Below, piece by piece: positions 19,477 through 27,725 of a stretch of DNA of 64,000 nt; position 1 is the stretch's first letter; the number at the start of each line of letters is the position of its first letter. The DNA is from Cryobacterium sp. SO1. Its GTDB lineage: Bacteria > Actinomycetota > Actinomycetes > Actinomycetales > Microbacteriaceae. The stretch lies in NCBI RefSeq assembly GCF_004210215.2, contig NZ_CP067394.1:992001-1056000 (forward strand), given 5' to 3'. Both the position numbers and the translations under genes were made by a program. The notes beneath the pieces are model-generated. The model saw only the letters and a program-made list of their open reading frames with translations, was not told where the DNA came from and ran no database searches.

Positions 19477-20333
19477 CTCTGGTGCTTGGCAGCCTCCTCG
19501 GCGCCGGTCTCGTGCTTCTGAGCGCAACGCTGTTGTGGCCGGCCACCGACAGTGCATCCCACGGCAACCGGCTGCTGGCCGGCTGGCGGGCCCGGCTCGC
19601 GCAGGCCGGGTTCGGTTCGGTGCCGGTCTCGGTGTTCGCCACCCTGTCTGGGGTGCTCGCGATTGCGGCTGCCGCGCTCGCCGAGGCCGTGCTGGGCGTG
19701 CGGGCGCTCACCCTTGTCGTGGGTGTGGTCTGGCTGGTCCTGCCTACCCTGATTGTGCTCTGGCGGGCCCGGGCGAGGCGGCGGCTGAACCGCACCGTCT
19801 GGCCCGACGTGGTCGACCATTTGGTCTCGGCGGTGCGGTCGGGTCTGGCCCTGCCCGACGCGGTGAGCAGCCTGGCGCAGGCCGGACCAGTGGTCACCCG
19901 CACGGCGTTCGCCGAGTTCGAGCGGGAATACCGGGCCACCGGCAATTTCGACTACAGCGTCAACAGGCTCAAGGGCTCCCTCGCCGATCCCTTCGCGGAT
20001 CGCCTGATCGAGACGTTGCGGATGGCGCGGGAAGTGGGCGGCAGCGACCTCACCCTGGTGTTGCGCAGCCTGTCGAGCTGGTTGCGCCAGGATGCCGCGG
20101 TGCGGGCCGAGGTGGAGGCCAAGCAGTCCTGGGTGGTGAACGCCGCCCGGCTCGGCGTGGCCGCGCCCTGGATCGTGCTGGTGCTGATCAGTAGCCGCCC
20201 CGAGGCGGCGCAGGCGTTCAACACGCCGGCCGGCACCGTCGTCATCCTCGGCGGACTCACGGTCTCGGTGCTGGCCTACCGGGTGATGCTCATCGTGGGG
20301 CGGCTGCCCGAGGAGCGGCGGTGGTTCCAATGA
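19473..20333 (+). CDS. tadB: Tad pilus inner-membrane platform protein
   Basis: A 286-residue type II secretion F-domain protein, the membrane platform for Flp pilus assembly. Two hydrophobic segments near the N-terminus, the cytoplasmic domain with LVSAVRSGLALPDAVSSLAQ and LRMAREVGGSDLTLVLRSLS, and a C-terminal membrane pair are as expected. It overlaps tadA (ATGA) and tadC (4 bp). Confidence 0.85.
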   Translation: MTLVLGSLLGAGLVLLSATLLWPATDSASHGNRLLAGWRARLAQAGFGSVPVSVFATLSGVLAIAAAALAEAVLGVRALTLVVGVVWLVLPTLIVLWRARARRRLNRTVWPDVVDHLVSAVRSGLALPDAVSSLAQAGPVVTRTAFAEFEREYRATGNFDYSVNRLKGSLADPFADRLIETLRMAREVGGSDLTLVLRSLSSWLRQDAAVRAEVEAKQSWVVNAARLGVAAPWIVLVLISSRPEAAQAFNTPAGTVVILGGLTVSVLAYRVMLIVGRLPEERRWFQ

Positions 20334-21205
20334 CCGCGCTCGCCTGGGGCGCCTTTTTCGGGTCGGTGCTCGGCATCGGCCTCTGGTCGCTGGTGAGCCT
20401 CACCCCGCGGTTGAGCCGGCCCCGGCTCGCGAACCGGTTGGCGCCGTATCTGCTCGACGTGTCCGCCGAGGCCCGGACCTTCGTCGGCCGTCGTTCCGTC
20501 GACCCGATCCCGGTCCTGGGCACCCTGTTCTCCCCGGTGTTCGAGTCCCTCGCGCAGGCCCTCGCCAGTGCGCTCGGCGGCGCCGACATCATCGAGCGCC
20601 GGCTCCGGCAGTCCGGTTCCTCCCGCACCGTCGACGCCTTCCGCTCCGAGCAGCTGGCCTGGGCCCTGATCGGCGTCGCCGGCGCCCTGTTGGTCGCGCT
20701 GGGCACCCCGCTCGGCCGCAGCTGGCCGCTCATCGTGCAGATCGCGGCACCCGTTGTCGCGGCAGGGGCAGGTGTGCTGCTGCGGGATACCCAGCTGAAG
20801 CGCCAGGCGACCGCTCGTCTGGCGCGGATCGACAGTGAACTGCCCACGATCCTGGAATTCCTCACTCTCTCGCTCGCCGCGGGCGAGGGCATCCTCGATT
20901 CCCTGCGCCGAGTTTCCCGCAGCACCTCGGGGGAGCTGTCCCGCGAGTTCGCCGGCGTGATCGGCGACGTGCACGCCGGGGTCTCGCTCACTTCGGCGCT
21001 GACCGAACTGTCCACCCGGATGCGGCTCCTATCACTGACCCGGTTTGTGGACCAGGTCGTCGGGGCGATCGACCGCGGCTCCCCGCTCGCCGACGTGCTG
21101 CGGGCCCAGGCCCAGGACGGCCGGGAGGAAGCCAAACGGCACCTTCTCGAAGCCGCGGGCAAGAAGGAGGTGGCGATGATGGTGCCAACCAACACCAAAT
21201 TATGA
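20330..21205 (+). pseudogene. tadC: tadC, Tad pilus platform protein, 3' end replaced by prophage
   Basis: A T2SF-domain protein with LPTILEFLTLSLAAGEGILD and the conserved GKKEVAMMVP near its end. Host sequence runs to 21186; the frame then reads only TNTKL and a stop at 21205 from phage DNA. The missing end lies at 60450-60528 and encodes LVFLILPMTILFAIFPGLF onward. Joining the pieces at the shared CC gives 936 bp, exactly 312 codons with one stop. The lost 25 residues form the last membrane helix, so the lysogen probably lacks a working TadC; the protein may still be made as a shortened form. Confidence 0.85.
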
Positions 21206-21207
21206 TG
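21164..21207. other. attL, left prophage attachment site
   Basis: Host half: the end of tadC up to the core CC at 21185-21186. Phage half: AACCAACACCAAATTATGATG at 21187-21207. The phage half ends in ATTATGATG, the exact complement of CATCATAAT that begins the phage half of attR. The site was inferred by restoring the tadC reading frame. Confidence 0.8.
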
Positions 21208-21240
21208 TATCTCTTGATCGGCGGGGCCGTTAATCACAAA

Positions 21241-21269
21241 AACGCCCCAGCCGTCACGGCTGGGGCGTT
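21241..21269. terminator. Bidirectional intrinsic terminator at prophage left end
   Basis: AACGCCCCAGCCG and CGGCTGGGGCGTT form a 13-bp perfect stem around a TCA loop. An A-rich run precedes it (CACAAAAACG), so it would act as a T-run for leftward transcription. It shields truncated tadC from the first phage gene. Confidence 0.75.
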
Positions 21270-21281
21270 GGGTGGAGAAGG

Positions 21282-21443
21282 CTAGGCAGCTTCGCGCTCT
21301 GCGGAGGTGAGGGCCGGCGCGCTCTTGAATGCTGCGCTCAGGAGCGAGCGCTGGCCTTCCGAGAGAGGCGGTGCCACGGCGAGCTGGCGCAAAGCCCAGG
21401 CGGAGGGGACGGTGTGGGCTGAGGTGGCGCTGAGTGACTTCAT
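21282..21443 (-). CDS. Small phage protein of unknown function, 53 aa, motif-preceded
   Basis: Starts at ATG 21443, reads MKSLSATSAHTVPSAWALRQ and ends REAA. It is Ala/Ser/Leu rich with no recognised domain. It is the first gene inside attL. The start is supported by the 11-mer CCGCGCATGTA located exactly 6 nt upstream (21450-21460), as in five other prophage-end genes. No Shine-Dalgarno site is present, so a leaderless message is likely. Confidence 0.6.
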   Translation of the reverse strand: MKSLSATSAHTVPSAWALRQLAVAPPLSEGQRSLLSAAFKSAPALTSAEREAA

Positions 21444-21449
21444 AGGTAG

Positions 21450-21460
21450 TACATGCGCGG
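21450..21460 (-). promoter_or_regulatory. Start-associated element CCGCGCATGTA, copy 1
   Basis: Lies 6 nt before ATG 21443 on the minus strand; the intervening bases are CTACCT. Confidence 0.7.
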
Positions 21461-21501
21461 TTTGGCACTAAAGTGACATAGCCTCATACATGGCAACTGG
21501 A

Positions 21502-22053
21502 TCACAACCCGAGTGGATGCTTAAAACGACTCCGAAGATCCAGCCTCCCGGCTGAGTCAAGCGCCCCGCATGCAGTCAACCCGCGCAGTAAATCGACTTC
21601 GGTTCGAGGGTCGATCACGACCAAACTGCGGCTAGCAGCCGGCGGCTCCCAATCCAGCTCCTCCAAGACCGGGTGCACGACCACCAGCCGCACTGACCCA
21701 GCCGGCCACGGCGAGCTGTCCGGAACAAAGTGACGAGCAGAGTAGAGCCGGTCGATGTTCGCATCGGTCTCCGCCTCGAGGCTCCAGGTGCCTGCCTTCG
21801 CGGCAGCCGCCAGCGCCCGGGCCTGGTACTCCGTCGCAATTTCGCACGCGAAGTGGTACCGATCGTGAAGCCGTATCTCGAGCCACTCTCTATACCGCGA
21901 CGGCGCTTCGCCTTCCGATGCCGGGATCAGCGGCAGCACCCCGTATCCGGCAAGCAGCGAAAACAGCAGCTCTCCAGGTGAATCAGCGATCCGTAGCTCG
22001 CCACCGGTCAGCGGACCGGTCATCCAGAACTTGGGGGCTTGTTCGCTGCTCAT
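21502..22053 (-). CDS. Phage protein of unknown function, 183 aa, motif-preceded
   Basis: Starts at ATG 22053 (MSSEQAPKFWMTGPLTGGEL), placed by the CCGCGCATGTA element 6 nt upstream; an ATG two codons earlier falls within the spacer. The middle (REWLEIRLHDRYHFACEIAT) and VRLVVVHPVLEELDWEPP look like an ordered alpha/beta protein. No signal peptide, membrane segment or known motif is seen. It is divergent from the 163-aa gene, with both elements in a 64-bp gap. Confidence 0.65.
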   Translation of the reverse strand: MSSEQAPKFWMTGPLTGGELRIADSPGELLFSLLAGYGVLPLIPASEGEAPSRYREWLEIRLHDRYHFACEIATEYQARALAAAAKAGTWSLEAETDANIDRLYSARHFVPDSSPWPAGSVRLVVVHPVLEELDWEPPAASRSLVVIDPRTEVDLLRGLTACGALDSAGRLDLRSRFKHPLGL

Positions 22054-22059
22054 GCCCAT

Positions 22060-22070
22060 TACATGCGCGG
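22060..22070 (-). promoter_or_regulatory. Start-associated element CCGCGCATGTA, copy 2
   Basis: Lies 6 nt before ATG 22053 (minus). It faces away from copy 3 with 30 bp between the two, making a divergent pair. Confidence 0.7.
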
Positions 22071-22100
22071 GATGACCTTCGGACCGCCGACCGAACCGAA

Positions 22101-22111
22101 CCGCGCATGTA
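22101..22111 (+). promoter_or_regulatory. Start-associated element CCGCGCATGTA, copy 3
   Basis: Lies 6 nt before ATG 22118 (plus), with TGGGAC between. Confidence 0.7.
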
Positions 22112-22117
22112 TGGGAC

Positions 22118-22609
22118 ATGGACCACAAAACGATGGATCGACCAGGCCGATGGCTGGTCACGACCGAGCATGTAACCCGCCACGAATTTATGACCTTCGA
22201 CGCCCTCTACTGGAAACGGACCCCGGCGCCTGGCTCCGTAGACGCCGCCTACGACGGACGCTTCATACGCCTCCGCCGGCTCGGCCTGGTGCAGCTCGGT
22301 GCTGCTTTCGAGCTCGAAGTGGCAGACGGCTCCTACCTCTACGGTGCGACAATCCATCGTTCGTCCGTCGTCACCAAGATCGAGCGCCTCGGTGGCCACT
22401 GCCGCCGTTGCGGGTATCCAACCCTCCTCGGCATCTGCTGGCGCGACGCCGTCGAGCCCGGCTGGTACGACCTCGACGGCGGGTCGGGCCGGCGGCACGA
22501 TCTCCGCCTCGGGATTGAGCGGCGGTTGGAGCCGGTGCGAGGGTATCGCCTGCGTGCAGCCCGGCGCCGGCGGCTCACCTGGGAGCGCGTGCGATGCGGG
22601 CGGGGCTGA
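22118..22609 (+). CDS. Phage protein of unknown function with CxxC pair, 163 aa, motif-preceded
   Basis: Starts MDHKTMDRPGRWLVTTEHVT. The middle holds HCRRCGYPTLLGICW, a cluster of three Cys and one His that could bind zinc. The C-terminal 35 residues are very basic (RLRAARRRRLTWERVRCGRG), which suggests nucleic-acid contact. The start is fixed by copy 3 of the 11-mer element, and no ribosome site precedes it. I do not recognise a family. Confidence 0.65.
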   Translation: MDHKTMDRPGRWLVTTEHVTRHEFMTFDALYWKRTPAPGSVDAAYDGRFIRLRRLGLVQLGAAFELEVADGSYLYGATIHRSSVVTKIERLGGHCRRCGYPTLLGICWRDAVEPGWYDLDGGSGRRHDLRLGIERRLEPVRGYRLRAARRRRLTWERVRCGRG

Positions 22610-22616
22610 CGGGTAC

Positions 22617-22627
22617 CCGCGCATGTA
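22617..22627 (+). promoter_or_regulatory. Start-associated element CCGCGCATGTA, copy 4
   Basis: Lies 6 nt before ATG 22634, with GAAAGT between, 7 bp after the previous gene's stop. Confidence 0.7.
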
Positions 22628-22633
22628 GAAAGT

Positions 22634-22861
22634 ATGGAACCTCTTTACTGCGAACGATGCGGGCTCTACCTGCTCCGTGGCTCCGATTCTGGTTGGCAGA
22701 ACTGCCGCGTTTGCTCGATCGCACCATGGTGGAGCCGGCGCTCCCACTACGCTGGAGAGCCCAAAACTCGGTACCCGGATCGGGATCGGATAAGGCGTCG
22801 GGCCCGGTGGGTTCGGTTCATCGCAGCGGTGCGCAGCGTGGATCCTGAGCGGCCGCGATAG
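22634..22861 (+). CDS. Small zinc-ribbon-like phage protein, 75 aa, motif-preceded
   Basis: Begins MEPLYCERCGLYLLRGSDSG; CERC and CRVC pairs 15 residues apart form a likely zinc ribbon. The C-terminal half is strongly basic (RYPDRDRIRRRARWVRF). It resembles small DNA-binding accessory proteins of phages but has no named family. The start is set by copy 4 of the 11-mer element. Confidence 0.6.
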   Translation: MEPLYCERCGLYLLRGSDSGWQNCRVCSIAPWWSRRSHYAGEPKTRYPDRDRIRRRARWVRFIAAVRSVDPERPR

Positions 22862-22912
22862 CCACGCCCGGCCGACTGTCTAATTCGCTTTGTCAGTGGC
22901 CCGATCATAGAA

Positions 22913-22928
22913 TGACGTCCGGACGTCA
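22913..22928. promoter_or_regulatory. 16-bp perfect palindrome at the methyltransferase promoter
   Basis: TGACGTCCGGACGTCA is its own reverse complement. It follows directly on a TAGAAT -10-like box at 22908-22913 and lies 19 bp before the GTG start of the methyltransferase. A dimeric repressor, or the methyltransferase itself, could bind here to control the restriction-modification genes. Confidence 0.6.
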
Positions 22929-22947
22929 AGTACAGATAGGGGCAGCC

Positions 22948-24084
22948 GTGGGGCGCTTTCAGCCAGGTCAGGTGCGTGATGGCATTGCAGAATGCCTGAT
23001 GCGCGGCGGCGCAGACGGCGCGACCATCGGCGATATCGAGGCACACATGCAGCTTGCGTTCGGCGAAGATGTGCCGAGCTCATCCGTTCGATCGTATCTG
23101 CAATTGAACACCCCGGGAAAGTTCGTGAGGCTTGGTCGTGGCCGTTACCGGCTCGCGGACGCGTCAGTCCCAACAGCGCCCGTCGTTGGCGAAGCCGCAC
23201 TTAATGGCACGCCGATCTTCGCGACAGGTAAGACTCGCCTGTTCCAGGCCGACTCGCTCGAATGGCTGGCGGAGCAGCCCAAGAACTCTGTCCACGGAGT
23301 CGTCACCGACCCGCCGTATGGCCTGATCGAGTACACACCGATGGAACTAGCCAAGCTGCGTGCCGGCCGAGGTGGCACGTGGCGTATCCCGCCGTCTTTC
23401 GACGGCCATGTACGGGCACCGCTCCCGCGCTTCACGACGCTCACCAGCTCGGAGCTGGACGACCTTGAACGCTTCTTCCGCCGGTTCGGTGAGATCCTCA
23501 AGCCGGTCCTCGTGCCGGGTGCTCACGTCATGGTCGCCGCGAACCCGCTGGTCTCGCACTTGGTCAGCTACGCCCTGGATGCGGCCGGCTTCGAGCGCCG
23601 CGGTGAGATTGTCCGCTTGGTCACGACGATGCGCGGTGGCGACCGCCCAAAGAACGCCCACGAGGAGTTCCCGGACATCAGCGTCATGCCCCGCTCGAAC
23701 TGGGAGCCGTGGCTCTTGTTCCGGAAGCCAGTAGAAGGCACCGTCGCGAACAACCTGCGAGTCTGGGGGACCGGCGGGTTGCGCCGGATCTCTGACGAGC
23801 GCCCGTTCGGCGACGTGATCCAGAGTGCACCGACGCATTCCAAGGAACGGGCGATCGCCAATCACCCAAGCCTGAAACCGCAAGCGTTCCTGCGGCAGGT
23901 GGTCCGCGCGATCCTGCCTATGGGCACCGGCACGGTTCTCGACCCGTTTGCCGGCTCAGGTTCGACACTGGCAGCGGCCGAAGCTGTCGGCTACAGCAGC
24001 GTCGGTGTGGAGCTGGACGACGCGTACGCGCTGCTCGCGGCAAAGTCGATTCCCCTGCTTGCCGCACTTCCGGATCGCGTCTAA
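22948..24084 (+). CDS. Site-specific DNA methyltransferase, beta-class N4/N6 amino type
   Basis: A 378-residue methyltransferase of a Type II system. The N-terminal 75 residues look like a winged-helix domain (DGIAECLMRGGADGATIGDI). Catalytic DPPYG lies near residue 120 and the AdoMet site FAGSGST near 333, the IV-then-I order of beta-class enzymes, with the target-recognition region between. GTG 22948 is preferred because AGGGG lies 5 bp upstream; an ATG at 22912 would lie inside the promoter palindrome. It is convergent with, and overlaps by 3 bp, the predicted endonuclease. Confidence 0.8.
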   Translation: MGRFQPGQVRDGIAECLMRGGADGATIGDIEAHMQLAFGEDVPSSSVRSYLQLNTPGKFVRLGRGRYRLADASVPTAPVVGEAALNGTPIFATGKTRLFQADSLEWLAEQPKNSVHGVVTDPPYGLIEYTPMELAKLRAGRGGTWRIPPSFDGHVRAPLPRFTTLTSSELDDLERFFRRFGEILKPVLVPGAHVMVAANPLVSHLVSYALDAAGFERRGEIVRLVTTMRGGDRPKNAHEEFPDISVMPRSNWEPWLLFRKPVEGTVANNLRVWGTGGLRRISDERPFGDVIQSAPTHSKERAIANHPSLKPQAFLRQVVRAILPMGTGTVLDPFAGSGSTLAAAEAVGYSSVGVELDDAYALLAAKSIPLLAALPDRV

Positions 24085-24686
24085 GCGGGGTCCATGTACA
24101 CCCAGGACCGGCGAAGCTTGGCGATCCCGTCGGCATCGAGGGTGGAGGTGCGGGTGCCGAGAGCGCCTCGCGCATTGTTGCGGAAGTCGTCTGGGGTGAC
24201 CTGGCCGAGGTACACCTCACGGAAGATCAGCGGAGCTCGTGCATCGACCGGTTCGCCCACGTTGTCAATCGCGTAGACGAACACACACATCCACTGAGTG
24301 CGGCCGCCGTGCGTATCGACGGCGCCGCCCTTCTTCAACGTGGATTTGATTTCAATACCTTGCTCGCCGGCCTTCACCGTGTCATTGGCGTAGATGCCCC
24401 TAACCAGTAGATCTGGGTGCCCGTTGTGGAACTTGTTGCCGGTTAGCGAGCGGCTGTGCTTCGCCATCGAGTCCGTCAGCATGTCGCTGATCGTCCCGCT
24501 GAGGTTGGCTTTACGCAACATGTCCTCAAGGCGACTGAGCTTCTTGTCACGGAGGTGGGTGTTCACATCGAAGAAAAAGTCGTAGACATCCTGCATCGCA
24601 CTCTGAAAGTCGATCTGGCGCAGGTTGTACGGAAGCGACATCGCTGGGTTGAACTTGTCCTGGTAAACCTCTTGGCGTGTGATCAC
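24081..24686 (-). CDS. Predicted Type II restriction endonuclease, PD-(D/E)XK fold
   Basis: A 201-residue protein paired tail to tail with the methyltransferase. NGHPDLLVRGIYAND gives the PD at about 91-92 and GIEIKSTLKKG gives ExK at about 112-114, the expected catalytic spacing. The following GGRTQWMCVFVYAID is a hydrophobic strand as in restriction enzymes. The layout is like the ScaI-type family, but that is from memory, not a search. GTG 24686 starts the frame. In a lysogen it would cut incoming foreign phage DNA. The function is inferred from fold residues and context. Confidence 0.65.
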   Translation of the reverse strand: MITRQEVYQDKFNPAMSLPYNLRQIDFQSAMQDVYDFFFDVNTHLRDKKLSRLEDMLRKANLSGTISDMLTDSMAKHSRSLTGNKFHNGHPDLLVRGIYANDTVKAGEQGIEIKSTLKKGGAVDTHGGRTQWMCVFVYAIDNVGEPVDARAPLIFREVYLGQVTPDDFRNNARGALGTRTSTLDADGIAKLRRSWVYMDPA

Positions 24687-24747
24687 GCCCCCATGCTACA
24701 GAAGCGCGACGCGCAGCCAGGACGAAGTACCCGGCCAACGGGAGAAA

Positions 24748-24784
24748 GCGCCCCACCAGCTGTCTTGTGACAGCGGTGGGGCGT
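24748..24784. terminator. Intrinsic terminator, end of late operon
   Basis: GCGCCCCACC-AGCTGTC and GACAGC-GGTGGGGCG form a long stem with a TTGT loop. It lies just beyond the last leftward late gene (holin-like) and upstream of the endonuclease gene. Confidence 0.65.
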
Positions 24785-24797
24785 TCTGTTGCATTAG

Positions 24798-25076
24798 TTA
24801 CGCAGCGTGCTTCGGCAAGTACTTGGCTTCCGCCGCTTCCAGTGAGTAGATCGGGGTATTGGCGACGCCGAGTAGCCAGCCGAACACCGGCACGTGCACA
24901 GCCAGCCAGCTGATCCCGGCGTAGTACAGGGAGCCGGCGAGTACGGTGATGCCGAGGACGGCTTCCGCCTCGACAGACGGGTCGAGGGCAAGGCCGATCG
25001 ACGCCAGCCAGCCGACGGCCGAGCCTACGAGGAGCGGGACCGCGGTCCGGATTAGGGCGATCATGAATGTGGACAT
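24798..25076 (-). CDS. Holin-like small membrane protein, 92 aa
   Basis: Starts at ATG 25076 (MSTFMIALIRTAVPLLVGSA) with GAAAGG upstream. Two membrane segments are visible, about residues 5-30 and 40-70, followed by a short charged tail ending LPKHAA. The size and topology match class II holins, which form lethal membrane pores to release lysin. It is the last gene of the late operon, after the fibre gene. The lysin gene is far away at 43.8 kb, so the holin role is inferred. Confidence 0.6.
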   Translation of the reverse strand: MSTFMIALIRTAVPLLVGSAVGWLASIGLALDPSVEAEAVLGITVLAGSLYYAGISWLAVHVPVFGWLLGVANTPIYSLEAAEAKYLPKHAA

Positions 25077-25090
25077 GTGGTGCCTTTCGA

Positions 25091-26800
25091 TTAATGGTTT
25101 ACAAGCATGAGGTCGAGGGTGAACGTAAACGAAGCAGGGCCATTCGAGGAAACGAGGCCTGCGGCAGATACGCTCCAGCCGCCAACGCGATCCTGCTTCA
25201 TGGCTGGCCGGTAGCCTTCCTCGAATTCGAAGATCGGGGCGTTTGGGATGCCGCTGCTGCAGCCGCCGCGGATGGCGAGCAGCCCGTCGGCCCGTTTCGC
25301 GTACTCGAGCGGATAGGACACGTTGGTTATGTAACCGTTCAGGAGCGGCGGCCGCACCCAGACGAGTCCGGCGGAAGCGGTCGTCCACCGTGCCATTTCG
25401 AAGCAGTCCGTGACTGTGCTTGAGTAGTTGGCGTAGACAAAAGACACACTTGCGGCTCCTGCGACTGCGGCGGAGTCGGTGCGGTAGTCGCCTTGCATCC
25501 ATCCGACCCTCTGCCCAGTGGAAGGGCGGGCGTTGACAGGGATAGGCATTGTCGTCTGCCCATTTCCGTAGTTGCTTTTGCTGCCGAAGGCAAAGCCCAT
25601 GCTGAGCGAGTCCATCCCGATGCCGTAGCCTCCAGAGGCCGTGAGGATTGCGGTCTGTGAGACGTTGAACGCGATGTCGTTCAGGGTGACGATTGCCCCA
25701 GCTGGCCATTGTGCAGTTGTGCCGACGCCGGTCATGAAGCCGGCGGTGTCGATCTTTACTAGCCGGATTACATTGCTCACGAGCACCCACGCGTACGCGT
25801 CACGTACCGGCCTGTGTGTGCCGGGGAAGCGGAGGATAGGTGTGGTGTTGCCGGTCGCGGGGACCACAACTTTTCCGGCGGTGATTACCCAGGCGGCGCT
25901 GGTCATCGTGACCTGCAGGGCCCCGAAGGTTCCCGGCTCGAAGGTCTTCCATTCGGGTGTCGGCGGGACGTACTCGGTGATCCCGGGGTCCGACCAGTAG
26001 TAGTCGACCAGCCGGTCCATGATTGTGAGGCTGCCTCCGATTTTGTAGAGCCCTACGCGGTCGCCAGCGGCCGGCGTGTACCGCGCCATGTGCGGGTAAC
26101 CTTCGGTGCGCGGCGCCAGCTCGCCGTCCAGGAGGACTTGCGTGAGTGCGCCGAGAGCGGGCGTCTCCGTGATTGTGCCGAGCAGCCCGTCGACGATACC
26201 GGCGGGCCCTTGCGGGCCGTCGGCTCCGGCAGGACCGTCGGCGCCGGCAGGACCGGTCACAGACTCGCCGATCGGGCCCTGTGCACCGGTCACGGACTCG
26301 CCACGCTCGCCCTGAATGCCTTGTGCGCCGCGTACGGCGAGAGGCTGCCAGAAGGTGCTGGTCTCGGACGGGACCTCCCCAGCGGGCGGCTCCCCGTACG
26401 CGAACCATGAAGCCTGCGTGGCAGTGTCAAAGACGGCGTCGTCCTGTGCGTAGTCGATGTTCTCATCCCAGATGCCACGCCATTCGAGACCGGCCGGGCC
26501 GACCTCGCCGCGCTCGCCTTGGGGTCCAGTCAAGGATTCGCCGACCGGCCCCTGCACGCCCTGTGCGCCGGTAACCGACGCGCCCTGCGGCCCGGCCGGC
26601 CCGCGCTCGCCGGTGATCGACTCGCCAGCCGGGCCGACTATGCTCTGACCGGTCGGGCCAACAGATCCAATCCGCCCCTGCGGCCCGGAGGTGCCAACTT
26701 CAACCGAGACCACCACCTGCTCGGCCTTCACCTCGACAACCTGATCGGTGGTCGCAACAATAACCACCTCTTCGGTGGTCAGGATTGTGATGTCGTTCAC
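25091..26800 (-). CDS. Tail fibre protein with collagen-like Gly-X-Y repeats
   Basis: A 569-residue protein. After a 35-residue beta-rich start come Gly-X-Y blocks (about residues 36-105 and 160-205) with units such as GPQG, GPAGESITGERGPAG and GADGPAGADG, separated by a small domain containing WRGIWDENIDYAQDD that resembles carbohydrate-binding modules. The C-terminal 350 residues look like a receptor-binding beta domain. It would trimerise and recognise the host surface. It overlaps the preceding gene by 4 bp. Confidence 0.8.
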   Translation of the reverse strand: MNDITILTTEEVVIVATTDQVVEVKAEQVVVSVEVGTSGPQGRIGSVGPTGQSIVGPAGESITGERGPAGPQGASVTGAQGVQGPVGESLTGPQGERGEVGPAGLEWRGIWDENIDYAQDDAVFDTATQASWFAYGEPPAGEVPSETSTFWQPLAVRGAQGIQGERGESVTGAQGPIGESVTGPAGADGPAGADGPQGPAGIVDGLLGTITETPALGALTQVLLDGELAPRTEGYPHMARYTPAAGDRVGLYKIGGSLTIMDRLVDYYWSDPGITEYVPPTPEWKTFEPGTFGALQVTMTSAAWVITAGKVVVPATGNTTPILRFPGTHRPVRDAYAWVLVSNVIRLVKIDTAGFMTGVGTTAQWPAGAIVTLNDIAFNVSQTAILTASGGYGIGMDSLSMGFAFGSKSNYGNGQTTMPIPVNARPSTGQRVGWMQGDYRTDSAAVAGAASVSFVYANYSSTVTDCFEMARWTTASAGLVWVRPPLLNGYITNVSYPLEYAKRADGLLAIRGGCSSGIPNAPIFEFEEGYRPAMKQDRVGGWSVSAAGLVSSNGPASFTFTLDLMLVNH

Positions 26801-27147
26801 CGGGTCACCTCTGCCCTTACTGTGAATGAGCCGCTGAGAAGCGGCGTGGTTTCGGCCCCGGAGCTGGTCAGCTCGAGCGAGTAGACGAGGGTGGAGGCTG
26901 GGAGTGCCGCGGAGACGGCTGCTGAGACGTGGAGCGTGATCGTGCCGAGGGCGCCGCCGAGCGTGATCGTGCCGAGTGCCGAGCTGAGCTCAAGCTCGAC
27001 AGCCTCAGCTGTCACGCGGTGGCGCACCTGCATGCGGGCGGTGTAACCGGTCAGGTCGACGGGTTCGCCGCCGAGCGCCCAGGTGAAGGAGCGGTTGAGA
27101 GTCTCACCCTGGGAGAGGGCGATGGTATGAAAGCCGGGGTAAGCCAT
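26797..27147 (-). CDS. Tail-associated beta-rich protein of unknown role, 116 aa
   Basis: Begins MAYPGFHTIALSQGETLNRS; the sequence reads like a single beta-sandwich domain with a short internal duplication (LGTITLGGALGTITL). Such proteins often precede fibre genes in siphoviruses as adaptor or baseplate parts. It overlaps the fibre start (ATGA). Confidence 0.55.
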   Translation of the reverse strand: MAYPGFHTIALSQGETLNRSFTWALGGEPVDLTGYTARMQVRHRVTAEAVELELSSALGTITLGGALGTITLHVSAAVSAALPASTLVYSLELTSSGAETTPLLSGSFTVRAEVTR

Positions 27148-27160
27148 GGTCTGTCTTTCG

Positions 27161-27598
27161 TTATGCGTTGGTCGTGTCAGCGAGCCCGTGCAGTTGCTTG
27201 CTGTGCTTGGCGAGGGTGGTCTTGGTAGCAGCTACCTGCCGGGTTACGTGTTGGACACCGGCTTCGATCGCGGTGATCTGCGTTCCGTGCAGGTCAACGG
27301 CATCGGAGAGCACGGCTACTGCGGTCTCGGTCCGGTCTGTCGCATCCCGAAGGCTCCCGCCGTGGTTGGGGATAACTTCGTGTCGGATCTGGGCTACGTC
27401 GGTGATCAGCTTCGGGAGGACGTCGGCCAGTGTCGTGAGCGTGTCGACCGTCCGGAACACCCTGCGCAGCCACGGCCATGTTTTGTTCAAGAAGACGAGA
27501 ACTGCGGCAATGCCGATCACCCACCCTGCGATCGTGAGCACGGAGACGTTGGACCAAAACTGCGTCCATTCCGGGATGGTTGAGGGTTCGGGGAGCAT
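27161..27598 (-). CDS. DUF2746-like membrane protein, possible second holin
   Basis: A 145-residue protein with one N-terminal membrane segment (VLTIAGWVIGIAAVLVFLNK), then IRHEVIPNHGGSLRDATDRT, the hallmark segment of DUF2746 proteins in actinophages, then a heptad-rich helix. DUF2746 proteins often lie in lysis or tail regions and have been annotated as membrane or holin proteins. It has the same transcription unit as the tail genes. Confidence 0.6.
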   Translation of the reverse strand: MLPEPSTIPEWTQFWSNVSVLTIAGWVIGIAAVLVFLNKTWPWLRRVFRTVDTLTTLADVLPKLITDVAQIRHEVIPNHGGSLRDATDRTETAVAVLSDAVDLHGTQITAIEAGVQHVTRQVAATKTTLAKHSKQLHGLADTTNA

Positions 27599-27679
27599 GT
27601 GGTGCCGATCTGAGTAGGGGTGGCTGGGTCACAAGGTGATACGCCGGCGGCCGCAGAACGGCCAGGGTCGAGGCATGCA

Positions 27680-27716
27680 AAACGCCCCGGTCGGCGGATG
27701 GATGACCGGGGCGTTT
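27680..27716. terminator. Intrinsic terminator between tail and lysis/fibre genes
   Basis: AAACGCCCCGGTC and GACCGGGGCGTTT form a perfect 13-bp stem with an 11-nt loop. It lies between the large minor tail gene and the DUF2746-like gene and could limit read-through to the fibre cluster. Confidence 0.65.
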
Positions 27717-27725
27717 CAGGTGGTG

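Noticed and set aside
22912..22947. ATG 22912 as methyltransferase start
   Set aside because: It lies in the -10/palindrome region and has no ribosome site; GTG 22948 with AGGGG fits better.
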